Shown: in pieces, positions 1 to 9,772 of the stretch
How the letters are laid out: the number at the start of each line of letters is the position of its first letter
Numbering within the stretch: position 1 is the stretch's first letter
Assembly: GCA_034096865.1 (NCBI GenBank)
Contig: JAWQFJ010002817.1
Span: 1-15,000 of the forward strand
Reading direction: 5' to 3'
Length of the DNA: 15,000 nt
From: Theodoxus fluviatilis
Taxonomy: Eukaryota; Mollusca; Gastropoda; Cycloneritida; Neritidae
Position numbers and translations under genes: made by a program
Notes under the pieces: generated by a model
Told to the model about the DNA's origin: nothing
Database searches by the model: none
What the model saw: only the letters and a program-made list of their open reading frames with translations

Positions 1-130
1 TTTTGCTTTGTTTTTGTGTTTTTTTTTCTTTTTCTTTTTCTCTTGACTTGTGGTTAGCGCCGTAGTGACGGTTGAACGTTGCTTGAGACATTTTCGGATT
101 GACGTCCGTTCGTGAACCTGTGCTTATCTC
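1..130 (+). other. T-rich stretch and probable 5' UTR of the LINE
   Basis: The first 45 bases are almost all T with scattered C and G. The rest is unremarkable mixed sequence leading to the first ATG of the open frame at 131. It may be the LINE 5' UTR and internal promoter region, but no promoter motif is recognised and the element boundary is not visible. Confidence 0.35.
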
Positions 131-2415
131 GTGACAATAATGAGTACTCTACGTTGTCAGTCACTCCCACCGCTTGATATAGACCTTGTCTCCGCTTCAT
201 CTTCTAATCGAACTGTACTCACGAGGTCAAAATTCAGCCAGTTTGTTCTGAATAAAGAACGAACTGTAAAAAAAATATGTAAAGCAGCAAATAGACGGCA
301 CATCATCATCATCAAAGAGAAATCCAATAACATTGTACTCGATTTTAGTACTGCTGCATTTGTTGCATTCGAAAATACAGCAGTGGCTGTACTAAAAACA
401 ATATCTCCTCTCATGACATGGACAGGGATGGTAGAGAGGTACAAACGGTCTTCAAAAAGAGTAATACTACGCTCTCTCTCTCTCTCTCTGTATCGAACAA
501 CACTGCGTGTGCCCTTGCAAATGGACCCCATCTGAAATACTTCTGGGAAGACTTGTTGGACATAATGTGCTAAGCGGGCCTGGATGATCCCGATATTAAC
601 ACTAAATTGGATATGTTTAACAAGCACATGACATCCAAGGCCCCCTCCCCTCAGCCCTACTCGGAGCAAGTGGCACCCAGAGACTCGCCCCTTCAGTGCT
701 CCTCAGATCGAATGTCAGCGAGATCTGAGGAGTGCTTCTCAGATCGAATGTCAGCGAGATCTCCATCCCCTCAGTGTTCCACAATAAAAACAAAAACTGA
801 CTGTACTTCTGAGGAAAGTAAAACAGAAATCTCTGACGTACCTGACGCAAATATGAATGCGTCATCTCCTTCAAAATCGACAATCGGTAAGATCCCATGT
901 CATGGATGCCATGAACTGCTACAACATCACTTATGTTACAACTGTGTGCTCGGACTGTTGAATGATCATAAAGCACAGATTGTCAATAAGGAAAATAAAT
1001 CATCAGATCATCCAGAGTGATATAGAAATGCTCAAGGCTGAAAACGAAAAGCTTTCCCGGTTGGTTGACACCTTATCAAAACTAGAAAAAATGGAAAAGA
1101 GGAAACGTAAAAAAATGAAGGAAGAAAATAAATGCAAAGGGGAATTGGCTGTTTCAGTTGACAACCACTCTAGGAATACATTTGTAGTTTCTTCTCTGGA
1201 TCATACCACTGCAAATCATCAAACAACCAATTTACATGTGCCTGCACCGTCAAGTGCTCAATTGAAAGAGACCTGCAGCAGAAATGATCTCTCCCAGAAC
1301 TGTTCAACTTCCACACTACCATCGCCACATTGTGAAAGGAAAGGCAAGCGTGTTGTTGCTGAGGCTGAAAAGAAGAAACAATCACCCAAAACGTTCAACA
1401 TACGACTACCTCAGCCTGAAGAAGTGAAAAATATAATAGGAAATTCAGACCTCAAACACATCAACCGCAGACGTCTTGAACGCTCAGGAAAAACGCATGT
1501 GTGTACTCTGTTTGGTGGTGATGTAGCTGATGTGGTGAATGCCTTGTCTTTGTGTTCACCACGAAATGATATGAGCAAAGTAATTGTTTATGCAGGAACA
1601 AATAACTCCAACATCTCATCTATGTGTGATTTTGACAAGCTTGTTCCTGAACTCAGGAGAGCGTTTCCTAGGACTGAAGTGGCGATTAATGCCATTATTC
1701 CCAGAAAATAACACGCAGTGAAACCCATCGGTGTGCTCAACAAACATCTTCGAGCTCTCTGTAAAAGAAACAGAATAAGCTTTCTTTCTGAGGAAAAGCT
1801 TCAGCCGCAAAGTGTTACATCAACACCCATCTACTTTCAAATGATGCTTGCCTCAACGAGAAAGGCACAGGAGTTTTGCTTCGGCAAATCAAGACATTTC
1901 TGTTCTCAAATCTCTCGTTGTCCAGGTGTAGCGGGTCTGCTCTACGAGAAAATTATCCTGTGCAGCAGCGGAATGAATTTCAAAACAAATATGATGTTGA
2001 ATTCCCCCCCTCTACCTCGGAAACCAAATGTGTTGCAAACCACTGCCGACACCAGATTGCAGCCTACTCAAAATACAGAAGCACATAATGAAAGGAAATC
2101 ACGAGTAGTGAGGGACCCTGAGCCCGAGCTGAAACCAGTCCCCTCTCCCTTGTCTTTTGGATCTGGGACGAAAGAGCTGCTCCTGGCTCTGAGTCTGTTG
2201 ATTCATATGGGAGACCTCCTGAATGTGCTAGGGAGAATCTGAGGTCACATGAATCTCATCCATCGCGCTACCCACATCCTGACAGTCTGATGTTTCATCC
2301 TTTCAGGTGGCCTCATGTTCTCCCTCAAATGATGCCTATGCCTCCATACCAGCGTTTACATCCATGTGTTCCCTTCTTCCCTCCCTATATGCAGTGGCAA
2401 TACCCACATCACTAG
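131..2415 (+). pseudogene. LINE ORF1 remnant: zinc-cluster, coiled coil, SGNH/esterase-like
   Basis: This is the first coding region of the LINE, broken into several frames. From 131 to about 490 the open frame is frame 2 and carries no recognisable domain. After the CT run at 473-489, frame 1 gives plausible protein (about 490-1018, with a stop at 571-573). That stretch includes a C-x2-C-x8-C-x2-C cluster (CHGC to CYNC, about 895-933). Frame 2 takes over near 1000 with a lysine/glutamate-rich coiled coil (about 1016-1135). It is followed by an SGNH/esterase-like segment: a strand ending AGTNN (about 1580-1606, compare the family's GxND block), then IIPRK and a stop at 1709-1711. The reading resumes after the stop, then shifts again near 1765-1840 to NDACLNEKGTG, which resembles the family's last block. 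The catalytic His of that block is not evident. The tail to TAG 2413-2415 is rich in Pro, His, Met and Tyr. Esterase-like ORF1 proteins are known from CR1/L2 elements. Confidence 0.75.
697..768 (+). repeat. 36-bp tandem duplication inside ORF1
   Basis: Two near-identical 36-bp units, offset from 703 to 739, share a 24-base core without mismatch. The length is a multiple of three, so the protein carries a 12-residue repeat around SDRMSARS without loss of frame. Confidence 0.85.
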
Positions 2416-2491
2416 AAATATCAGAACTGACATCTTCCTCTATGGTTTCTCCTGCCCTTTACTACACTTAGAAAAATAAATTAACATTTGT

Positions 2492-5400
2492 ATGCAAGTG
2501 TGCGTGTGTGAGTGGGTATGTGTTTTGGTGCTACATTCAATAACAAAGCACAACCTGCGCTTTGGACACATTAGTGTCTATCATCTTTATAATAAGGTGG
2601 TGGGCATCAACTTATTTATTCAGAAAGAAAAGTTGCAAATTTTTGGATTATGCGAAACACGTCTTCATCTAAGTACAAGCAACGATACGATTGATATTCC
2701 AGGTTTCTATATTGAAAGACAAGATGCAGAACATTCAGGGCAAACCGGGATGGCAGCATATATTCGTTGCGATATGAAACAATAGGCTTGCTCAGGAGGC
2801 GAAGCGCTGCAAAGCGCTGCTCAGCGCTGCATGTGATTCACTCTTGAACAGCAATTTTGGGGCGTGATTCACTCAGCGCTGAGCAGCGCTGTGAATCACC
2901 AATCCGATATGATTCAGACGATTTTGCATCATTTTCAAAATGGCGTCTTCGATCCCGCACTGGCCGTCGATGCGTAAAATAACCCTCAGAAACATCATTT
3001 TGGGACTGGAACGAGCTTTATTTGCCCCAAGCGCCCTGTATGCGCGAGTAATGGCAAGTAAGGATGACACAGTAGTGGACTTTATTCATGCAGAATACAT
3101 TTAAACGTGCATAAACGATGTCTGTAGCAAAGAAAACACTTTCTTCGCGTCTATCAACACAACATGGGGCGCAGAAGATTTACCTCCCCTTTAACAAGTG
3201 AAGTGCTGCACTACATCTTAGGTGTTCAGGAGAGGCAAAGAGCGCTCAATTGCCAACATGAAGCGCTCATGCAGCGCGTTGTACTCCTGAACAAGCCTAA
3301 TGTGTAGTTCGTAGATCAGATTTAGAAAAGTTCAATGTTGAATGTTTATGGCTTGAAGTGAAAAGTAATGTGCACTCATCTATTATGTTGAGATTTCTCT
3401 ACAGAAATCCTGCATCTACCTACTGTTGGTATGATGAATTTGTAAACATGATGGACAAAGTTTGTGCCTTCAAGAAGAATGTAGTTCTGTTGGGCGATTT
3501 CAATATTGATTATTTCAAAAAGAATTGTGCATGGGATTCTACCATTGCTCTCTTTGGTCTCACACAATTAGTTCAAACTGCAACAAGAGTCACCCAGGCG
3601 ACATCAACTTTGATAGATCATCTATATACCACAAACATTTGTATTGTTAAAGATGTATGGTCACCTAATGTAGGCATTAGTGATCACTATCCAATAGTAT
3701 GCTCTCTACATTCCAGAACTCCTAAGTGTAGGAATGATCACCACACCTACATACATTATAGATGTTTCAAGAAATTTAATATAGACGCATTCTGCTTAGC
3801 TTTACAGAATACTCCATTTTATAGTGTAGTTAATGTTGCGAACCCTAACAATGCACTGAAACTTTGGTATAGTCTTTTCCTATCAGTTATTGACGAACCT
3901 GCTCCCATGAAAAAGAAACGTGTACGTCATTCAACGCTTCCACCATGGATGATAAAGGATGTAATGTTAGCAATGACTGTGAGAGATCGATTAAGAAAAA
4001 AATGGACATTTCCCAGCTTACAAAAAACAGCGTAATTTGTTAAGAGTCTGGTAAGAAAAGCTAAAAAAGAATATTTTCAAAAGATTATAGAAGATAATAA
4101 GGATACGGCTTCGGTGTGGAAAGCCATCAATACCTTTACTAATCGAAACAAAGTTAAATCTGCTGTAGTATCTTTGACAGTTAATGTTGATGAATGCAAT
4201 GCTCACTTTCTTTCTGTGGCCCAAGAAATATTACAGACTGTCAATGTGCAAAGTAAACTTTCCGGAGAATTGATTTTGAGTGATTTTTGCAAAGGAAGAT
4301 TGTCAGAGTCTAAAGAATTTGAGATACTACTTCTTGGCATTCATGAAGTTGGCATATTTCTTGAGAAGATGAATAAGACATTGAATCTCTCACTCATATA
4401 TATAACTTGTGTATCATCAATCACACGTTCCCTGATGAATGGAAAATAGCGAAAGTTATTCCTTTACCAAAAATGAAGACCCCTTTGAATATTGATGATT
4501 TTAGACCCATTTCAATACTTTCTATACTATCAAAGACCTTTGAAAAGCATATTCACAGGCATTTGATGGCATATCTGGATCAACATGATCTACTTTATTC
4601 TCTTCAATCGGGTTTCCGGCCAAATCATTCTTGCCACACAGCATTAACTCGATTGATTGATTCTTGGCTATGTGCCATTAATAGGTCACAGTTGATTGGT
4701 TCCATCTTTCTTGATCTAAAGAAAGCGTTTGATATGGTTAATCATGACATTTTTATAGAAAAATTATCACAATATCTAAATGGTTGTAACACGGTGAAAT
4801 TCTTTCAATCATTCTTAAAAGACAGACAGCAGTATGTCTATTTCAATGGACATGCTTCTTTTTGTGGCCATTTACAAGTGGGTGTGCCACAAGGTTCTGT
4901 CTTAGGTCCTCTTTTGTTCTGCCTATTCATCAATGACCTACCATTACATATCTCTGATAAAGAGGTTACATGTGATATGTTTGCTGAAGATATAACACTT
5001 TCAACCTCAGGTGTCAGGACTGAATGTGTGGAAGTAAAACTTCAAAGGAGCCTGGATGAAACACGTTCCTGGTGCTCTTCGAATCATTTGGTCATTAATC
5101 CTTCCAAAACGAAATATATGGTGATAACTACGAGACACAAACATCAAATATATCCTTTATCTCTTCCTCTTGTTCTTGATTCTTTGAGAATCGAAAAAAT
5201 TGTTGAACACAAAGTTCTTGGTGTAATAATTGATGATCATTTAGGATGGCAATCACACATTGATTATATTTGTTTTAAAAAATCAATTAATCTATTTCTT
5301 CTCTCCAAATTAAGACATATTGTTGACGTTCAAACTTGCAAAATCTTCTTCCATGCTCATATCTTATCTCACGTTAATTATGCGTCAACAATTTGGGATG

Positions 5401-5789
5401 GCTGTAGTGACGCTAACTGGAAAAGGCTGAAGTCATTGTATCGAAGAGCCTGTAAGCTTATGATAACAGATAGTTCACTATCTACAAATGACAAAATGAA
5501 AGAACTTAACATATTGCCTTTTCATATGCATTTACGATTCAATAAATGTGTCTTAATGAAAAGAATTAATGATTGTGATGTGCCTGATTATTTGATAAAC
5601 GTATTCCAACATTCAAATATTCGTGTACATAACTTTATAATACCACAACCTAGGATTGATTTGTTTAAACATAGCCTATCTTATTCAGGGGCTACTATGT
5701 GGAACACACTATCCAATTCTCTAAAAATTGCGAAATCTTTAGAGAAATTTAAATTGAAAATACATACTTTTCTTATGCAGTCATCATAG
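2492..5789 (+). pseudogene. LINE ORF2 remnant: APE endonuclease plus reverse transcriptase
   Basis: ORF2 encodes the nicking and copying enzyme for target-primed reverse transcription. The endonuclease starts near 2545 (GHISVYHLYNK, LCETRL with the metal-binding Glu). It is split by a DNA element at 2784-3298 and resumes at 3302 with LLGDFNID, LIDHLYTTN and the catalytic GISDHYPIV. An in-frame TAA at 4033-4035 (or a local pair of indels) interrupts the linker. Near 4378-4383 the frame changes with apparent loss of the conserved segment before ESLTHIYNL. The RT then reads open to 5789: KVIPLPK, FRPISIL, GFRPNHSCHTAL, FLDLKKAFDMVNH, GVPQGSVLGPLLF, then FAED where the family has F/YADD (about 4980-4991), the thumb region, and a C-terminal region ending near LEKFKLKI. 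No RNase H domain is seen. The protein could not be made from this copy. The start at 2492 is simply the first ATG in frame. Confidence 0.92.
2784..3298. mobile_element. 515-bp non-autonomous DNA transposon (Harbinger-like MITE) with AAT target duplication
   Basis: The element begins AGGCTTGCTCAGGAG (2784-2798) and ends CTCCTGAACAAGCCT (3284-3298). These are 15-bp terminal inverted repeats matching at 14 positions. It is flanked by AAT at 2781-2783 and 3299-3301. Deleting the element plus one AAT joins the two halves of the LINE endonuclease in one open frame, which independently confirms the borders. Inside, near the left end, GTGATTCAC occurs at 2833 and 2864 and its reverse complement at 2891, mixed with several AGCGCT palindromes; AGCGCT-like motifs recur near the right end. 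The longest internal frames are short (for example 2873-3070 on the minus strand) and match no transposase I recognise. The 3-bp duplication and terminal sequence suggest PIF/Harbinger. That family is an inference, and AAT is not its usual TWA target. Confidence 0.85.
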
Positions 5790-6036
5790 ATACTTTCCTC
5801 TTATTCTAAATTCACTTTGTGGCTATTTTCAACGTGGTATTTCGTTACCATGAATTGATTGTAACCTGTGTTATTGTGTGAATTTTGTGTGGGATAGAGG
5901 GTGGGTGGGTGGATAGGGGATGAGATTGGATTTGTTTGTTTGTTTTCTTGTTTTAACACGGGCTGGATGTAAGATAGGCAGTTATGCCTAATTCATGTAT
6001 TTCCCTTGAAAAATAAAGTTTAATCAATCAGTCAGT
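5790..6036 (+). other. LINE 3' UTR with poly(A) signal and AATC-type tail
   Basis: This short non-coding stretch follows the ORF2 stop. It has a G-rich patch (about 5891-5925), AATAAA at 6012-6017, and ends in a few AATC/AGTC units. L2 and related LINEs end in short tandem repeats recognised by their own RT, which fits. The border at about 6036 is set where the repeat units stop. Confidence 0.7.
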
Positions 6037-7447
6037 TAAAAGTCGCGCAGTAGGTTTACAACAACATTTGAATAAGTTGGATAGTTTCGCATGAATACAT
6101 GCCCCAAATACTCCTTGAATTATGTTTTGAGACCTATGTTCTCGCTTTATGTACAGCACCGGAAGTTTTGCTCTGGTTTGATCACTCTTGTGTGAAGAAG
6201 ACGAAGAAGAACAAGACAACCGCAGAATCCAATCAACAAAGATGGACGAGACGAGTGCGCTACCGTTCATGCCGAAGGAAGAGGAGGAACAGTTCATAGA
6301 ATTATGGGCGGAGCAAATGAAACAAACAACGCAGTTGCCAGTAATTCATCGCCACTTGACTCATCGCTGGAGTTAACGGTTGCCATCTCTGTTGTCATCA
6401 CTAGGAGGTTGACATCCGGTTACATCACGTGACCGACTGTGAAGCAGGCTCGTGGACATCCACCAATTAAGCAAGAAGCCGAGGAGACCAATGCGAAGCC
6501 GTGGTTCGGGGGCTCTGATCTTCTTGGCTATCCGCACCGCGAAGCCTCCCGTTAAGCACGGCCTTTAGGCTATCAAGGGATCATTCTGTGAACCCGAGTC
6601 TGTATTGACTCTGGCACAGTTCGCAATGAATGAGTAATAGACTTGATCCTTCGCATTACAGATTGCGCCAATAGTAGTTCCTTCTGATACTATTTTTTTC
6701 TCCATTTTTTACAGAAATCATTCAGATGTCACAATTTGTTTCCATATCAACACAAACATTTTTTACTTTATCGAATAAACGCTTGTTTATTGCCGCAACA
6801 AGAGTAAGTTATGAGTTTTGTGCGAAATAGTCTTAGAACTACTTTAATGGCGTATGTCAGGGAGCAGATCGGCTGTCCCGCAAGCCTCTCGTGTGACCTC
6901 CATTTGCATATTTTGTACGAAACCTTCCATCACGTGATGTCAACTGGGCTAGAGACACTTTCGCCGGTAGGCGAAGTTCTAGTGAACTAGAATGCCAAGG
7001 GATTTGTAATCAGCAACAGCCAAGGTGAGTGTGAGTAACTTAAGGCCAGTGGTCAGATGTTGCGAATATTTGCCCTAAGTGTTTGGCAGTGAGTGAATTT
7101 GTAGATCTACGAGCAAAAGAATGATTTGTCTGGACAAAGCTATTTGCGAGCGTCCGCGTGAAAGCGAAGCTGAAGTCCCACTAAATGGTTTTGAATAGAT
7201 ATTTGTATTATCCAATTTTCTCCCGTCCCAGGGATAAAACGCCGGCATCGCACCCCGCACATCTTCAAACCCCAAAGCATGCTCGCCCGTCTCCGCCTGT
7301 CAAAAAGACAGGGTTTCAACTAACGAGTAATCAGCCAAAACAGGATGAATTAAAAACGAGATGAAATCAAGCATTTTGATATTTCTGTTTTATCTAAAAG
7401 TGTGGTGCAAACTATTTTTTATATTAAACGTTGCACAACCGTTATAT
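6037..7447. other. Unassigned region; one small frame and promoter-like motifs only
   Basis: No recognised gene lies here. A 44-residue frame on the plus strand (6242-6376) starts MDETSALPFMPKEEEEQF and continues IELWAEQM. It has the acidic, Trp-containing look of the start of a Myb/SANT-like domain but is too short to assign. The stretch 6400-7030 has two CACGTG E-boxes (about 6426-6431 and 6932-6937), an octamer-like ATTTGCAT (about 6901-6908), a 7-bp-arm palindrome around TTCTAGTGAACTAGAA (about 6975-6990), and a donor-like CAAGGTGAGT at 7021-7030. Together these could mark a plus-strand promoter with a non-coding first exon, but each motif is weak alone. From 7031 to 7447 I see nothing specific. 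Confidence 0.3.
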
Positions 7448-7487
7448 GCGTGTGTGCGTGCGTGCGTGTGTGTAAGTGCTTTTGCGT

Positions 7488-7522
<35 letters not shown>

Positions 7523-7655
7523 TATTAGCGTGTGTATGTGTATGTCTCTGTGTGGGGGGTATATGTGTGCATGTGTACTTGTGTGTGTTCGTATGAGCGT
7601 GTGTATGTGTATGTCTCTGTGTGTATATGTGTGCATGTGTACGTGTGTGTGTGTG
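7448..7655. repeat. GT-rich compound microsatellite with a 69-bp duplication
   Basis: Alternating TG with CG, TATG and TCTCTG interruptions. A segment beginning AGCGTGTGTATGTG occurs at 7527 and again at 7596, so a 69-bp block was duplicated within the array. Frames across it in either direction (Cys/Val or His/Thr rich) are products of the repeat and are not genes. Confidence 0.95.
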
Positions 7656-7700
7656 CATTATCCTGATAGACTGTCATTATTCTCGTAAAATTAACTAACA

Positions 7701-9355
7701 ACAAGAAGGGCAAAGCCCATACGACTCACATGCTTGACCTTGACCTTTCCATGACCTTGACTTTTGGTGACCTTCAAGGTCAAGGTCAAACAACTAAACC
7801 TAGCAATGACATACACTTAGAACTGCTTTACACATTTTTCGTACCCAAGGTCAAGGTCATCCAAAGTCTTGCAACACAAAGCTGTTAATTCAAGACATAG
7901 GAAGCACAATGGTGCTTATTGGCACTTTCTACCATGAGATATGGTCACTTTTAGTGGTTCACTACCCCATTTTGGTCACATTTCATAAGGGTCAAAGTGA
8001 CCTTGACCTTGATGATATGTGACCAAATGTGTCTCATGATGAAAGTATAACATGTGTAATACAATGTTATGAAGTTTGGAAGAGTTATCTTCCATAGTTC
8101 AGGGTTAAGGTCACTTCAAAATATGTATACAATCCAACTTTAAAGAGTTCCTGTGACATTGACCTTGAAGCAAGGTCAAGTCACTGTGTATGTTTTTGTA
8201 CGCCTTGTCATCCTACACTATCATGCCAAATTGGATGTTGATAGACTTAATAGTCTCCGAGAAAATTTCAACGTTAAAGTTTTTTACGGATTAAAGGACG
8301 CCCGGACGCCTGGTCTGCCCGGACGCCCGGACGGACGCCTGGACGCCCGGACAGACGACACAGGTGATCTAGTATGAAAGTATAACATGTGTACTACAAT
8401 GTTATGTAGTTTGGAAAAGTTATCTTTCATAGTTCAGGGTCAAGGTCACTTCAAAATATGTATACAATTCAACTTTAAAGAACTCCTGTGACCTTGACCT
8501 TGAAGCAAGTCAATCAAACTGGTACCAAAAGATAGGGATTACTTTGCCCTATACACCATTTATAGGTCAGGTGTCCAATCTCAATAACTTCAGAGAAAAT
8601 TGGGAAAATGTGAAAAATGGCTGTTTTTTAGACAACATTTATGGCCCCTGCGACCTTGACCTTGAAGCAAGGTCAAATCACTATGTATGTTTTTCGACAC
8701 CTTGTCATCATACACCTTCATGCCAAATTGGGTGTTGATAGACTTAATAGTCTCCGAGAAAAATTCAACGTTAAAGTTTTTTACGGATTAAAGGACGCCC
8801 GGACGCCTGGTCTGCCCGGACGCCCGGACGGACGCCTGGACGCCCGGACGGACGACACAGGTGATCTAGTATGAAAGTATAACATGTGTACTACAATGTT
8901 ATGAAGTTTGGAAAAGTTATCTTTCATAGTTCAGGGTCAAGGTCTCTTCAAAATATGTATACAATTCAACTTTGAAGAGCTCCTGTGACCTTGACCTTGA
9001 AGCTAGGTCAATCAAACTGGTATCAAAATATAGGGATTATTTTGCCCTATACACCATTTATAGGTCAGGTAACCAATCTCAAAAACTTCAGAGAAAATTG
9101 GGAAAATGTGAAAAATGGCTGTTTTTTAGACAACATTTATGGCCCCTGCGATCTTGACCTTGAAGCAAGGTCAAGTCACTATGTATGTTTTTTGACACCT
9201 TGTCATCATACACCATCATGCCAAATTGGGTGTTGATAGACTAAATAGTCTCCGAGAAAAATCCAACGTTAAAGTTTTTCACGGACGCCCGGACGCCCGG
9301 ACGGACGACAAGGGTGAGTACATAGACTCACTTTTGCTTCGCATGTGAGTCAAAA
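7701..9355 (+). mobile_element. TGACCTT-rich interspersed repeat, copy 1 (three internal tandem units)
   Basis: The copy starts ACAAGAAGGGCAAAGCCC and runs into ACGACTCACATGC. It ends GCATGTGAGTC followed by As. GACTCACATGC near the start and GCATGTGAGTC at the end are an 11-bp inverted pair. The last 27 bases before the As also fold as a hairpin (GACTCAC against GTGAGTC, about 9325-9351). The body is full of TGACCTT and AAGGTCA. It contains about three tandem units, with AAGTATAACATGTG at 8043, 8378 and 8875, each ending in GGACGCCC-type short repeats. No transposase or helicase frame is seen, so it is non-autonomous. A short leader, a variable number of long tandem units and a 3' hairpin resemble Helentron-associated or pearl-like elements of molluscs. 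That class is an inference. Confidence 0.8.
8043..9310 (+). repeat. Long tandem units (about 497 bp) within copy 1
   Basis: The second unit runs 8378-8874 (497 bp). The first (8043-8377, 335 bp) lacks about 160 bp between two copies of a TGACCTTGAAGCAAGGTCAA-like motif, as if it recombined out. The third ends early at the element's 3' end. Unit ends carry GGACGCCC/GGACGG arrays at about 8296-8353, 8795-8851 and 9283-9308. Confidence 0.85.
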
Positions 9356-9654
9356 ACGCAAGCTCCCTCACCTCCCACTTCCCTCCTTTTCTTCCCCCCA
9401 AAATAATATTCGAGTTGTTGTGCAAGCAAGCTACACAACGAGAATCCTTAGGCATTCTAAACATTGATTATTCTAGATGGGCATTTTGATCTTGACTTTT
9501 GGTCATGTGTTTACATCGTTTCATCCTAGCCCATTTCATGTTTGTAACATTTTGCCCATGCATTGATAATAAGCAGTGATATCATTGGTATGCACAAGTG
9601 GAAGCGTATTATCATAACTCTCCATTTTCACCTTTTGGATGAGTACAGTATAGA
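9356..9654. other. No recognised feature
   Basis: AT-leaning sequence with a C-rich patch (about 9361-9400). It lies just downstream of the SK exon on the minus strand, so it is most likely intron. I see no coding potential or named repeat. Confidence 0.5.
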
Positions 9655-9771
9655 ATGTGGTGTTGTGTAGTGTTGTGTTATGCCATGCCGTGTCATATCA
9701 TGCCATGTCATGATATGTTATGTCATGACACGTCAAGCCAGGTCACGTCACGTCATGTCACGTCATCCTCA
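9655..9771. repeat. Degenerate CATG/GTCA short-period repeat beside the exon donor
   Basis: TGCCATG, TGTCATG and CACGTCA variants recur at roughly 5- and 10-base spacing. It abuts the minus-strand splice donor at 9772, so it forms the start of the downstream intron. On the plus strand ACGTCA (a CRE-half-site-like hexamer) recurs several times. Confidence 0.6.
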
Positions 9772-9772
9772 C

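Larger units (their letters stand above)
1..6036 (+). mobile_element. Near-full-length, degenerate CR1/L2-group LINE
   Basis: This non-LTR retrotransposon has two consecutive coding regions in the usual order: ORF1 with a C-x2-C-x8-C-x2-C cluster, a coiled coil and an esterase-like part, then ORF2 with an APE-type endonuclease and a reverse transcriptase. No RNase H domain follows the RT. After the ORF2 stop there is a short 3' UTR with AATAAA (6012-6017) and an AATC/AGTC-type tail (about 6022-6034), the kind of 3' end seen in L2/CR1 elements instead of a long poly(A). Frameshifts, in-frame stops, a small deletion in the RT and a nested DNA element show that it is dead. The 5' end cannot be fixed: the T-rich first 45 bases may be element or flank, and I found no target-site duplication. 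It lies antisense to the SK channel gene seen further right. Assignment to the CR1/L2 group is from domain order and tail; the exact clade needs an RT phylogeny. Confidence 0.9.

Noticed and set aside
157..976. Minus-strand frames opposite LINE ORF1
   Set aside because: Shadows of the plus-strand coding region; no recognisable domain.
6440..6670. Structured non-coding RNA
   Set aside because: GC-rich with short inverted repeats, but comparison from memory with 5S, U1, U2, U4, U5, Y and MRP RNAs gave no match.
7402..7713. Cys/Val and His/Thr-rich frames
   Set aside because: Translations of the GT microsatellite.
8153..9236. Repeated small frames in the TGACCTT repeat
   Set aside because: The same peptide recurs because the units are tandem copies; the frames run into GGACGCCC arrays and have no domain.
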